64,000 bases of DNA from Alopecurus myosuroides (GCA_028641055.1 CM054061.1:118655712-118719711); one strand, 5' to 3'. Numbered from the stretch's first letter, positions 1-10,317 are shown. A program made the numbers and translations. Notes: generated by a model not told the origin, from the sequence alone.

Positions 1-352
1 AGGGTTTTGATTTGGAAACAACTGTTTGGATGTTGGTTTGGAATTTCAAATGAAAAACAAATTGAATTTGAAAAGGGTTTGATTATTGGATGCATTTTTA
101 TAGAAATAACAATAGTTTTGAGATCACACTTTAATGGAAACAACAATTGTTTTATTTTGAAATATCTTTTTTTTAGAAATTGTAACATCACAAGGATGAA
201 ACAAAGGAAAACAAATGAAAACAAATGAAAACAGAGAAAAACAAATGGAAAACAAACAAAACAAATGCAATCAACATGATGCCATGATGCAAAACATAAA
301 ATAACAGGGATCAAACATTCTAAAGGCTATTTTTCAGACTTGGGATGTTACA
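1..352 (-). mobile_element. 3' LTR (partial) of a LARD-like gypsy derivative
   Basis: Reverse-complement match to the start of the long LTRs at 16396 and 22005. Read on the minus strand it begins TGTAACATCCCAAGT at position 352 and continues with the same AT-rich, fat-tailed sequence (repeated blocks of TTTTCC and ATTTG). The window edge cuts the LTR, so only its first 352 bp are present. The adjoining bases at 353-380 are the same C/G-run polypurine tract and GATTCCTTCAAGG-type motif as in the complete copy, which fixes the boundary. Confidence 0.9.
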
Positions 353-566
353 AAACGCCCCCCCTTGAAGGAATCGCGCCCCGAGATTCCTACTGAGAAA
401 AGAAAAGGTCCGGAAACTTCTTGGGTAGACGTCAGGAAATTAGCAAACCACCGGAACATTTTCAAGTAAAGGGAAAGGTTTTGTATTGAGGGTGTAAAGC
501 TGAGTAGAGTTTGATCCATTTGGAGAATAGACTATCTGTAATAAGGGTGGAACAGAGTTATTGACA

Positions 567-938
567 TCAATGCAACACCAAGAATGACATCAATGTCAGA
601 ATCATCAACATGAGAGTAACGAGGAATATGTGGCCTCCCATTAGAATTGGATTGTTCTTACTTATGTTGGAAGTCAACATTTGAGATTCCGGAGAGTGAA
701 CGGTGATTTGATTGCTTAGTGGAACCAGAATTGGGTTGTATGTTGTGGAAAAGATTGTTGACACAAAGGAATGTGATTCTCCGGTATGAAATAACACTTT
801 AACTGGATACGAGTTTACGAGGAAGTTTTGATTAGACGCCGGTAGAAGAATTGAAGTGGAAAACAACAACAAGATTTCAACGGACGAAAAGGATGTTGAG
901 AAGAACAGGATATCAACATCGGGGAAAAACGAGAACAA
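567..938 (-). pseudogene. gypsy protease remnant in the LARD-like internal domain
   Basis: A 123-codon open stretch whose middle part reads like the aspartic protease of Ty3/gypsy polyproteins: a hydrophobic strand, then HTGESHSF where the family has DTGA(S/T)HSF, followed about 25 residues later by ITVHSPE. The catalytic Asp is replaced by His, so no protease activity is expected. Sequence after this becomes low-complexity hydrophobic and no longer resembles pol. This is debris showing that the family descends from a coding gypsy element. Confidence 0.6.
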
Positions 939-1330
939 AACTCCTGAGGTACTACAGAAACCCCATCCGGGCTTCTAAAGGATCAATATCTACTGCTTAA
1001 GGAATAGAGGATCCGCTTCCGGGGCTTACACGCCTCCGTTCTCAATCATGAGTAGGCAACGTGATAAATCATGTCACAACCACCTCCATTCCTATGGTCT
1101 AGTAGATATAACCATCCTAGAGAAACCAGAATTCGTGAAATCCTAACTTGAAAGTTTAGATGAGAAGGGAGAAATCAACGTTGCACTTCCTTACCAGAAA
1201 AGGGAGGGAGGGTGGGGAAAAGAAGAAAAAGAACAGAATTCCTACTCTCACGTTTCATTTTTCCTATATAGCTACAAAATAGTTTCTAGACTCAACTGCG
1301 ACCAGTAAAAAGGGATCCTACAGGCAGACA

Positions 1331-1343
1331 GGCTCTGATACCA
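1331..1343 (-). other. primer binding site (initiator tRNA-Met type)
   Basis: On the minus strand the sequence is TGGTATCAGAGCC, the usual plant initiator tRNA-Met primer site, two bases inside the LTR end. It matches the site at 21177-21189 of the complete copy. Confidence 0.9.
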
Positions 1344-1345
1344 TT

Positions 1346-1690
1346 TGTCGTACCCTGACTTCTAGGGGATACTCACCGTACGAACTGGATAGCAGATGCT
1401 TGGATTATGGGGCATAACTGCTCCCACGTCCCAGCTTCCTGGTAGGCCTGCGCTTATGCGCGACAACACAAGCCCTGCTATTCCATCGTCGATGTAAACT
1501 ATCCACTAGAGATCAAAGGCACTTCCGTCGACGTACTTCAAACATACACACATGGTACGTCAACGGCGTTTAACAAGTGATATCACAACGGATCTCTACG
1601 ACACAAAAGATTGAAATAAGTTGCAAATGGCTCTCATTAGAGCAGAGATAGCAAATACAATCATTCAGAGGGCACATGCCCCAACAATAG
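1346..1690 (-). mobile_element. truncated 5' LTR of the minus-strand LARD-like element
   Basis: Reverse-complement similarity to the last part of the LTR at 20840-21174, including the GACTTCTAGGGGATACTCAC block and the stretch around 1535-1690 (GTCGACGTACTTCAAACATAC). It is clearly more diverged than the two LTRs of the complete copy are from each other. Similarity stops near 1690, where a different LTR begins, so about 4.4 kb of this LTR is missing. Confidence 0.8.
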
Positions 1691-2370
1691 TAGACGAAGT
1701 AGATGTACAGCAGCAGCGAGCAGTCGCGTAGTAGACGCTCCCCAAAAACCTAATCGCCCCTCTCCTGTACAGGATCTGGAGAGGCGGGGTTTCGGAGGCC
1801 TGCTCTCCCGTCGGCCGTGTACGCGGTAGACGGGATGGGATCACCGGCGGCAGCAACAGGAGGTGGAATGACAGTGGGCGCAAAGAGGCGGCGTTTGTGA
1901 GATGTGTCTACTGCGTCCGCCTGGGCCTCCAATTTATAGGCACGGCCGAGTAGGAGAACGGTCAATTTAATTGGCGTTTACTACGGCTGTTACCAATATA
2001 AATGCGACGCATTTAGACAACAATAATCATGACGTCTCATATTATTGCCGTGTCTGTTGACTCCCCGTTTCCGACTGCCAAAATAAAGGCATCGGCTCGG
2101 CTCATTCCCGCAACCCGCGGCGCGGCGCGTCGTGACGAGGCGAGGCGTGGCGAGGCGAGGCGGGCGGCGGAGGAGGAGGAGCGCGCGTGTGGAACACCTC
2201 CACTACTCCTCTCTCTTCATACCAACTCACACTAGTGGGGAGAGAGCTCACCTTATAAACTGGTGCAAAACTCTCCCAACTAGCAATGTGGGACTAAACT
2301 CCCACCATTTGCTATGGCAGCATGGGCCTTTGGGATTAAGTGGAAATTTGCTAATGGGCCTATAGGTCCA
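1691..2370 (-). mobile_element. copia-type LTR fragment, minus strand
   Basis: Read on the minus strand this resembles a Triticeae copia LTR: a block with GGGAGAGTTTTGCACCAG, a GC-rich stretch of CGCCTCGCC-like repeats (about 2125-2175), a TATA-like CTATAAATTGG (about 1930-1940) and a leader ending in TCCTGTACAGGAGAGG. No internal domain or second LTR is attached, so it is a solo or truncated LTR. Short open frames in the GC-rich part look like chance frames. The family name is not certain. Confidence 0.5.
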
Positions 2371-3075
2371 TCCGAATTTCAGCAAGGTTTGTCTCCTCGG
2401 ATCTCTACAAGCTCCGAACTTTAGGCGGTGAGGCCTTCGCGGACCACGGTTTCGTCTGGAGGTCTCACACAACTTCCAAGGTGAAGTTCTTCTGTTGGCT
2501 CCTAGTTCAGCGGCGCATCCAATGTCGCTCGAACCTTCTGAAGAAAAACATCCTCGACGCCGCCTCGAATGGGTGCGCCATCTGCGGTGACCCCCTCGAA
2601 ACACCGGACCACCTGGTCTTTGGCTGCTCCTTCGCCCAAAGCATTTGGCGCATGCTCGGCGTTACAAGCACGCTAGCCTCCAGCGTCGCCGAAGCTGCGA
2701 CATGTCCACTACCTCCTGCTGTGCCCCCAAGATCGGCCTCCACACTACGGCAGCTATGCCTCTGGCATATCTGGAAGCATGGAAACGGGGTCACCTTCCA
2801 AGGCTTGCCGCCCTCGCTTGATCGTATACGCAAGGACTGCAGGGACGATGCTGTCCTGTGCGTGCCCGTCTGCCCCTGAGCCAGCACGTCGACGTCGACC
2901 ACTGGATTAACATGTTCTCCCATCGATGATGCTCTTCTGTCTTGTTGTCAGTATTGTGCACTCCCACCCTGTGGAGCTGCACCCTCCCTCCGTGTAAACA
3001 TACTCGCGGGACTTCACCCGCTCTTTTACAGATAGTGATGAGTAACAAGATGCAGATAGTGATGCAACATATTCC
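2371..3075 (+). pseudogene. 5'-truncated LINE: RT zinc-binding tail of ORF2
   Basis: An open frame runs from about 2371 to the stop at 2877-2879. It reads like the C-terminal zf-RVT domain of plant LINE reverse transcriptases: SSDLYKLRTLGG, then FVWRS, then KVKFFCWLL, then a C-x2-C-x7-H-x4-C cluster (CAICGDPLETPDHLVFGC), then SIWRMLG. The endonuclease and RT catalytic domains are absent, as expected from incomplete target-primed integration. About 200 bp of 3' untranslated sequence follow, ending near repeated GATAGTGATG units around 3030-3065 that may be the simple-repeat tail. It is a dead copy. Confidence 0.8.
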
Positions 3076-3583
3076 CATCAGTTACAGAAGTAACAATCGT
3101 ATGCATCTCGATCCACAAGGAAATTCACAAAAGCAAAAGACCTTACCATAATAAAAGGGTGAAGGGGTCCCTAAATTAATTTAACATATACTCAATCAGT
3201 ATAGCAGCATCCAATTAATGCAATTGAAACCTGGCCACGATTATGCATCAAAGTTGGAAACATAGAACTGGTTCAGCTAGTAAAACTATGAACAGAAAGT
3301 CAAAAAACAAGAATGGCAAATCAAAATCAAGAGATAAACAACCATCAATCTCAGAGTAATTTCATAACGGAAGCTGCAGCATCCAATTAAGCTGCTAGAT
3401 ACATGATACCTACAATAGTACGCATATAGATATTCAACATGGTCCACAGCAATATGATAATCAATGTCTTGGTAACTGAAGAGCAAATGAAGATGATAAA
3501 CATCACAAGCCAAACTTAAGAAATATACGTAGTGTCCACAGCAAGGAACTGACAAATCGATCATTTTAAGATGTTTGCCAACA
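3076..3583. other. no gene seen; 3' flank of the DUF1618 gene
   Basis: AT-rich sequence without a convincing gene on either strand. Because DUF1618 is read on the minus strand, this stretch would contain its 3' UTR and terminator. I see no clear repeat boundary. Confidence 0.4.
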
Positions 3584-5101
3584 TCAGCAGCAGATGTGCT
3601 TCTTCATGGGGATGGGGGCCTCTGCTACATTTCCTGCATTGCTCCTACGCTTCTTCTTCTTCTTCATGGGGATGGGGGCCTCTGCTACATTTCCTGCATT
3701 TCTCCTACGCTTCTTCTTCTTCATGGGGATGGGGGCGTCTGCTACATTTTCTGCATTGCTCCTACGCTTCTTCTTTGTGAGGACGATGGGGACTCCTTCA
3801 TCATCACAAGGTCCAACTAGAGCTTTAAGGAGATGCCGACCAAAACAGCGAGGGAATTCAGGAGGGCTAGGCTTGAGAGGAGCAGAGGTGACGATCTTCT
3901 TCTGCATGTCAACGGCGAGGAGGAGGTAGCGGGCGGTGGACAGGTACTCGCCGAGCACCAAGTACACGACGTCCTTGTCCTCGGTGCTCAGGATGGGGTG
4001 GATGGGCATCAAGTCCTTGGGCACGTCGCCGCACCCCTCGAACCCCCACAGGGTGTCCATGCTGAGCTCGTGCTCCTTCTCCCACCCCTTGTCGTGGCCC
4101 AGCAGCCTCCACACGGTCACGGTGCGTTTCATTGTGTTCAAGTAGTGGTCGATGGAGACGAACCTGATGAAGGAGCCACAGACGACGCCCATGGTCCGGT
4201 GCTGCACCACTGGCATGGAGCAGCAGTGGTAGCCCCTCGTCTTGACGGGCAAGCGGATGAAGCCGCCGGACTCGAACAAGCTGGTGGTGTCGTCGAAGAG
4301 GGCGTCGCGGCCGCAGTAGGAGACGCCACACAGAAGGTCGACCCAGTAGGTGTGGCCATTGAACGAGAACACCGTGTCAATCCTGTTCAGGCTCCACTCA
4401 ATGACGTCCGGGAAGCTGGACTTCTTCTTCTCGGACCAGGGTGGCGACGACGAGTTGGGCCGCCAAAGGAAGAGACAAACATCCTCGATTTGGTCGGCGC
4501 TATCGGCCTCATCCTGGTCATCAAGCAGAATCCCCGTGCGTACCAGGGCGTAGTCGCCGCCATGGCATGGGCGCGCGATGGAGACGGGGAAGGCAATGGT
4601 AGAGATCCAGGGGCAGGTTTGAAGCTGGGGGATCATGCGAAGCGACGGCGCGACGGCGTCGTAGATGAGATAGGATATCCGGAATTCCTCGTCCATGAAG
4701 CCCAGCTCGACGACGATGACGGTCTTGTCGACGGCTACGATTCGGGCGAACAGCGGGTCGCCTGCCTTTAGGATGTCCAGGTAGGAGACAGCCGGAGGCT
4801 TGCTCGCGAGACGCACTCCGACGACCATGCGCTGAAGCCTCTGGTTGTAGAGCTCGAGTTTGTCGTCTGCATACCCGGCCGCCTTCCTGTCCTCGCACTT
4901 CAGGATGAAGAGCGGGAGGTCCGTGTCGGCGTGGTCGTAGTGGCAGTCCAAACGCACGCGGCGATCAAGCACGAGCTCGGAGGGGAACATGAGGATGGAT
5001 CTATGGCCTATGGGGGCGCGGCGCGGATATTCCTCCCCACACCTACATGGATCTCCCCTAACTATCTGCACCGTCCATCGCTGTTGGAGATCCGTGCACA
5101 C
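3584..5101 (-). CDS. DUF1618 family protein with basic C-terminal repeats
   Basis: Single-exon frame of 505 codons. The middle carries the grass-expanded DUF1618 signature: a VIEWSLNRID...YWVDLLCGVSYC segment, then FIRLP, at about residues 235-290. A WRLLGHDKGWEKEHEL segment and a strand-rich C-terminal half with DKDVVYLVL follow, as in many DUF1618 and F-box-associated-like proteins. Biochemical function of the family is unknown. The tail (about residues 440-505) is three copies of a 19-20 residue Lys/Arg-rich unit ending APIPM, which could act as a nuclear localisation signal. The first Met gives the N terminus used here, but Met38 (codon at 4990-4988) is a good alternative, since the DNA around 5038-5076 is also repeated in non-coding sequence at 7344-7382. 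No introns or internal stops. Expression is not known. Confidence 0.75.
   Translation of the reverse strand: MCTDLQQRWTVQIVRGDPCRCGEEYPRRAPIGHRSILMFPSELVLDRRVRLDCHYDHADTDLPLFILKCEDRKAAGYADDKLELYNQRLQRMVVGVRLASKPPAVSYLDILKAGDPLFARIVAVDKTVIVVELGFMDEEFRISYLIYDAVAPSLRMIPQLQTCPWISTIAFPVSIARPCHGGDYALVRTGILLDDQDEADSADQIEDVCLFLWRPNSSSPPWSEKKKSSFPDVIEWSLNRIDTVFSFNGHTYWVDLLCGVSYCGRDALFDDTTSLFESGGFIRLPVKTRGYHCCSMPVVQHRTMGVVCGSFIRFVSIDHYLNTMKRTVTVWRLLGHDKGWEKEHELSMDTLWGFEGCGDVPKDLMPIHPILSTEDKDVVYLVLGEYLSTARYLLLAVDMQKKIVTSAPLKPSPPEFPRCFGRHLLKALVGPCDDEGVPIVLTKKKRRSNAENVADAPIPMKKKKRRRNAGNVAEAPIPMKKKKKRRSNAGNVAEAPIPMKKHICC
3599..3776 (-). repeat. three tandem 57-60 bp units in the DUF1618 tail
   Basis: The unit containing CATGGGGATGGGGGC is repeated three times, with starts near 3599, 3659 and 3716. 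The lengths are 60 and 57 bp, both multiples of three, so the frame is kept and length variation changes only the number of Lys codons. Confidence 0.9.
5038..5076 (-). repeat. inverted-repeat arm in the DUF1618 leader
   Basis: A 39-base stretch beginning (minus strand) ACGGTGCAGATAG and ending GTAGGTGTGGG recurs without mismatch on the opposite strand at 7344-7382, about 2.3 kb away. Looser similarity (CGGCGCGGCGC, GATCCAT) continues on the gene-ward side. Confidence 0.85.
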
Positions 5102-6378
5102 GGTTTGACCAGCTTAGCACGGGTAAGCGATTCCACCTGCCTCGGCCCACCATGCCAGTACGGAAATCACAACCCGAGCTGTTAACACCACAGCGACCAG
5201 AGGGGCTCTTCGGGTATTTTTGTTAATGTCCTCTGCCACCTCCAGCTTATCTCCTCGGATGCGCCTCCAGCTGAAACCTTTCTCCTCCAACCTCCCCGCC
5301 TCCATTTTATTTCCAAATGCTTCCTCGAGGAGGCCAACGCAGGCAGCCACCTCGAGCTCCACCTCGAGGCCCATCCATGGAAGATCCTGCCGGGCAGGGA
5401 GGCCACGGCAGGCAACCACCTCGAGCTCCGCCTCGAGCTCCGCCGGCCTCCCTGTCCTCCAGTGACCGGATCTAGGCATGGCGCCCCGCCGTCCACGGAT
5501 CCACCTCCGGCCGACGGCCTGGACGCGCCATGACGACCAGGAGCCCACGGATCCCATCTGGATCCAGCTGCGCCGCCATTCCCACATCCACATCGCTAGG
5601 ACGAGCTGTCCATCTCCGTCCTGAAGGATGAGCTGGTCGCTGGGCGTCGCCGGTGTGCACGCACCATAGGTCGAGCGGCACAAGAGGCAGCAAAGCTGTT
5701 CGTGCTCTAGCCTGGATCCGACTTTTTTTTTCCTCCATGCTCCAGATCCGTTTTTACATGCTTCCTGCTCTTCTGTGTTACTTGTGGATCTGAATGATTC
5801 TGCCCATATTCGGTTGTTGTGTGTGTTGATTTTACAAATATATTTTTCTTCTCAACACTGTATGCGTGTCTACAAGATTCTTAGATCTTGTGTGTTAAAA
5901 TGTTTCTAGGGATACTTTTAGGAAGATCTATCCCTGAAACGTACAAAATATGGTGTAACGATTCCTGATTATTCTTCTGCCAATCCTATTTGGATCTGTG
6001 TACTGTATATAATATTTGCTGAATCTTTCTTTGTACAAAAATCATTGATTCTAATAGTTAATATTGTGTGAAGCTCTCTGTTTTTAGTGTGAAACTGTAA
6101 TGACTATGTATTTGGAATGGAACTGTATTATCTTGTAGTAGATGTGTGGGATTCTTCCATTGTTTTTGCATCTGGCTGAAGCCACAAATGGGTACTTTTT
6201 TCTCTCATATTCATATTCCGTGTTCTATATGTATGGCTGGTGATTTCGAATTTCTTACATTTTTTAATGTTCAGATCTGGAACAAAATGCATATATCGTG
6301 ATTTTTTGCTTTTGATAATTATTATAGAAATGATGGTTCATGAATCCTTTTTCTGTACGTTTCTTTGAATGAGATTCT
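5102..6378. other. upstream region of DUF1618; GC-rich block then AT-rich sequence
   Basis: From 5230 to 5700 the DNA is GC-rich with repeated CTCGAGCTCC(A/G)CCTCGAG units (about 5350-5450) and has open frames on both strands that overlap one another and match no family I know. From 5740 on it becomes T-rich, like a leader intron (TGCTTCCTGCTCTTCTGTG, GGATCTG). It may be a non-coding exon plus intron of an unrecognised transcript, but no coding continuation was found. Confidence 0.3.
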
Positions 6379-6650
6379 TCTAGAAATATTTGCAGTTAGC
6401 ACATGAACCAAGCATCCACATATCCAGAAAAAAATTGAAAGAAAAAAATGGCATCCAGGGGACAAGACCAATGCAGATTGCATGAATTTTTTTTTTGCAA
6501 TGCAAATATTGAGTTGCATTTTTAAATTTTTGGTAAATGCATTAATAGAAAATAAAAAGATATAGATTAATGCATGAAATTTCTGGATACTGTATACATC
6601 AAGAATTTTGCATCCTCTTAAGTATGGACAGATGCTTTGGTACCAGACTC
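6379..6650 (+). repeat. direct repeat, copy 1
   Basis: About 270 bp starting TCTAGAAATATTTGCAG and ending near GGTACCAGAC. It is repeated at 6830-7086 with a few substitutions and a deletion of about 17 bases after GGCATCCAGGGGACA. The region is AT-rich; no coding role is seen. Confidence 0.9.
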
Positions 6651-6829
6651 AGAAAAACGATGTGACATCACGATACCATTTTTTTTATGCTAATCAAAAA
6701 TTTCGTGATACTGTTGTTCATGCATGATGCAAAATTTCGTGATTTTGTTAATACATGGTTTGTAAATTTCTCCCTTGTGCAAAAATATTCTCTGGAATTG
6801 TTGTAAATGGATGCAAAATGAATGGAAAT

Positions 6830-7086
6830 ATCTAGAAATATTTGCAGTTAGCACATGAACCAAGCATCCACATATCCAGAAAAAAAATGAAAGAAAAAAA
6901 TGGCATCCAGGGGACACATGAATTTTTTTTTTGCAATGCAAATATTGAGTTGTATTTTTAAATTTTTGGTAAAAAGCATTAACAGAAAATATTAAGATAT
7001 AGATTAATGCATGAAATTTCTGGATACTGTATACATCAAGAATTTTGCATCCTCTTAAATATGGACAGATGCTTCGTCACCAGACA
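6830..7086 (+). repeat. direct repeat, copy 2
   Basis: Second copy of the 6379-6650 repeat, same orientation, period about 450 bp. The intervening 180 bp (6651-6829) contain loosely related AAATTTCGTGAT motifs, so the whole 6379-7086 block could be a decayed tandem duplication. Confidence 0.9.
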
Positions 7087-7584
7087 CATTTTTAATGGTA
7101 ATTCACTCACGTGATTCTTTGGGGAAAAAAATTGGGGAAAAAAAGAGCGCTCGTGTGCTGGTCGGAGAGGTTGATGGGAACGAATTTTAGCAAGGGGTAT
7201 TTTGGGAACTGCATGTGGGTCCGAGCATGCTTAGTTAGAGAGAGACAGATATTTGGGGGATGGTTACCTATATTAATTGAAGTTAAAGCTCTCCACTTGA
7301 TTCGATAGGTGGAGATAGGTCTCTCGTATCCCAAGACAAACGAACGGTGCAGATAGTTAGGGGAGATCCATGTAGGTGTGGGATCGCCACACTCGGCGCG
7401 GCGCAATTCCTCTATATAGTTCTCGATCCATGGGAATCGTCCTTGGATGTGGCATTGTAGTAGTAGCGGACGGTGGATATGCAGATCAATCAAACACAAC
7501 CACGGGATGTTTGGGCCGAGCCCGACTTTGGGCCCCAAATATCAGCATCTTCGGTTTATTCCCTATCTCGACTACTTATATAAA
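7087..7584. other. non-coding spacer with inverted DUF1618-leader copy
   Basis: Holds the second arm (7344-7382) of the 39-base inverted repeat. Sequence just after it keeps CGGCGCGGCGC and GATCCAT in the same order as the DUF1618 leader, but no DUF1618 coding sequence follows. It may be the stump of a divergent paralogous gene cut off by the Helitron at 7585. Confidence 0.4.
7344..7382 (+). repeat. inverted-repeat arm matching the DUF1618 leader
   Basis: Partner of 5038-5076 in opposite orientation; 39 identical bases by eye. Confidence 0.85.
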
Positions 7585-8706
7585 CTAGTTGACTTGCACG
7601 TGCCATGCACGTCTTTATTATCAAAATAATTTACTTTAGAATTTTAGTAATGGTGCACATGTTGACCAAATTAAACCTAATATTATGAAGATTTTTCTTA
7701 AGAAAATATATAAATGGGCTAATGCAAAATTTATTAACCCACCAACATGCAGCATATTTTAATAAAAATAGAACAGATGCATTACTATAAATTACTCTTT
7801 ACTCCGTAAATAGATCTTTTGATTTTGGAATGGTGATTTGGCTTCCCAGCTCACATGCACATGATAGAATAAAAAAATGAAAAAAATATTAAAACATTTT
7901 AAAAATTCTGAAAAAAATTAGAGATGAACTTATAAAAATATACTACAACCGTACCAAGTTTCGTATTGAAATAGGATCGGTAGTGCACTGCGCAAAAAGA
8001 ACAAATAAGTGGCCAAATAAGGATTCAAAAAATATTTTTTGAGACCACTGATTTTGTCTTTTTTGTACAGAGCAATTAAAATGTTATTTTATTACAAAAA
8101 TTGGCACGTATGTAGCATACTTATAAATGTTCATCTCCATTTTTCTTCAGAATTTTTTCAAATGTTTTAATATATTTTTTCAAAAAAATATTCTAAGAGA
8201 AGCATGTGAGCTCGGCAGTCTTTTGAATTTCTGTTTTGAAATACAAATTAAACACTCCAATATTGCAACGATCCGGACAGCAATTTGTCACGCACATGCA
8301 TACCATCCTATTCGCACATTGCCTTGTACCGTTCCCGATCAAACTCAAATTGTCTTTCCTTTTCTGTTTGCGCCCCACGCACGTAGAGTACCAAGGTAAC
8401 CACCGTGCATGGACGAAACCAATTCCAATCCAACTTCTTTTCTAAATGTTCTCCTAGATAACACGTGGCATCAAAATCGACGCAATCCACCTTGTCTCGG
8501 ATAGTTGTACCAGGAAACCAACATGTTTGGAGAAAGAAATAAAACAAGTCGATCCAACCTGGTCTCTATGTGTTTCGTGTGTATCGTTCACGTAATTTTA
8601 ATTCCTCGAGAGCTCAACATTGAAATAATCCAGTCCGTTTAATCTAAATAGTTTGACGGCTAAGATTTAATGTATCTACGAAGTTTGCCCTTTTATAAAT
8701 ATATAT
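7585..8706 (-). mobile_element. non-autonomous Helitron B
   Basis: On the minus strand the 3' end is CTAG (7588-7585) followed by T, preceded 9 bases earlier by a hairpin with stem ACGTGC/GCACGT and loop CAT (7598-7612). The 5' end near 8706 reads TATATATATTTATAAAAGGGC then AAACTTCGTAGATACATT, the common grass Helitron start (usually TCTATACTACTTATAAAAG...). No RepHel gene is present, so it depends on helper proteins. The interior is AT-rich and has no recognisable captured gene. The exact 5' base is unclear because it abuts the 3' end of the next Helitron. Confidence 0.65.
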
Positions 8707-10144
8707 AGTTGTCATGTACGTGCAACGCACGTTTTTAAATTTAAAAGGGCAATTTACAAGCAGAAAAAATACCATATCTAGATTTTGTGGATTAATTATT
8801 TTATAGTTTTGCATCTGTCCTCTTATATAGTTTTATACTTCAAAGAGCTCCATGCTCATGTAAGAATCATGGAGCACACAAATTCACAAACTGGTGCACG
8901 GCTATGAAGACGTGCTCATTTTCGGATTCTAGGCACACGCGTATCCTTCAGCAAGACCTTGAGTAGCAGCACCACCTCGGACATCGTCGCATGTATATAG
9001 ATGCTTGTGGTACCGCTTATCGATATTCAACGCTTGGAACAGACCTCCATTAGGCACATAGGTCATATTATTACAATCGTGTCTTAAGTTAAATCTGTAT
9101 GGACGGTTGGGTCTTCCATGTTTCTCCTTTGGTCGACCTTCTTAACTGACGAAACTAATGAAGGCTCAAAACGGCAGTAGCTCCAAGATCTCGTCAGTGA
9201 GATCGATTGAAAAAAAGTTGAGTTTAAGTAATCTGGACAATTACATGCACCAGCAGCAACAACAGCATGCACAACATGCAACAGTGCGACGCCGACGATT
9301 ATGTACGCCCCAGCTCGATAGTTTTTTTCTGCCAATCGGTAGTGTAGTAAAAATTCAATGGTTGCGGCGAGGATAGTTAGCTGTGTACAAATGATCGGCC
9401 GTGGAGCTGACCAGCGCATCAGCTTGACGGGTGGTCGACACTAAAATTAGAACTCGGGCACACGAAACGCATGAGCAGATACAGATCACACCATGAGCAG
9501 ATGCAGACCTCGAAGAGGCTGGTCAGCTCGGCGACCTGGATGGTGGAAGCGGCAAAGAGGATCTGCACCATGAAGGATACGGTAGGGGTAGCATCCGACC
9601 TCCGCGCAGCCATCCTCGTCGACGCAGGCGCATGCCGACTTCGGGAGGTCCCCTAGATGACGCAGCCATTGCAGAGGTAGTCGAGCACGAGCTGCCGTCC
9701 CCTGTTGCCGACACCCTCTGAGTCAATCGATGAGCCAGCGGCGGCGGCGGCGGCGTGACGCGTACAAAGGGCCTCAGCATGTAGAGCACGTAGGTCGGAC
9801 TCACGCGTCGGTGAAGAAGGTGAAGTCGTCAGGCGAGCGGAAGGGAGGAGCGCCTCCATGTCCGCGTCCTTGAAGATCTCCATGGACACGCTGTCGGAGT
9901 CGGAGAAGGCAGTAATGATGTGGCCGGTCATTGGTCGATTGGCGCTGGGACGGCACACGGAGCGAACCGATTTTTCACCTTGCGCGGACGACAGACAACT
10001 CGGCGATGGCAATTTTTGTAATTTAACATGTGTCCAATAGCTCAACATTGGATCAATTTTATCCGTTTGATCTGGTTAGTCCAACGGCTGAGATCGGATG
10101 TATCTACGAAGTTTGCTCTTTTATAAGTAGTTTAGAAGTATAGA
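8707..10144 (-). mobile_element. non-autonomous Helitron A, head-to-tail with Helitron B
   Basis: The minus-strand 5' end reads TCTATACTTC at 10144, then CTTATAAAAGAGCAAACTTCG, followed by the conserved GCCGTTGGAC segment. The 3' end has the hairpin ACGTGC/GCACGT with loop GTT (8718-8732) and ends CTAT, a variant of the CTRR terminus, near 8705-8708. It carries about 600 bp of more GC-rich sequence (9420-10040) with a minus-strand open frame (9653-10048) that may be a captured exon, but I do not recognise the protein. No helicase or Rep domain is present. Confidence 0.6.
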
Positions 10145-10317
10145 AGAATATGGTTATCTCAAAGAAAAAAGAATATGGTACTAATAGCAGGTGAAAAAGC
10201 GCACTTCGCTGCGCGGTCTACGTCTTGTTGGCACGGCGTGGCCAGCATAGTAGATTCACTCATGTTTTTGCTTGTTTCAGTGTGGTGGGTAACATGCTTA
10301 GCTTTCCTAAGTTTCTA

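Larger units (their letters stand above)
353..1345 (-). mobile_element. internal domain of the minus-strand LARD-like element
   Basis: About 990 bp lie between the two LTR pieces, bounded by a polypurine tract next to 352 and a primer binding site at 1331-1343. It aligns by eye with the 830-bp internal domain at 21175-22004 but is longer, keeping a stretch related to a retroviral-type aspartic protease that the other copy has lost. No long intact gene remains, so the element cannot code for its own mobility. The two copies are independent deletion states of one family. Confidence 0.8.

Noticed and set aside
3833..4771. 312-codon plus-strand frame opposite DUF1618
   Set aside because: Shadow of the real minus-strand gene; no recognisable motif.
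5114..5738. Minus-strand frame of 189 codons upstream of DUF1618 as a gene or extra exon
   Set aside because: Repetitive GC-rich composition, competing frames on both strands, no splice link to DUF1618 that I can support.
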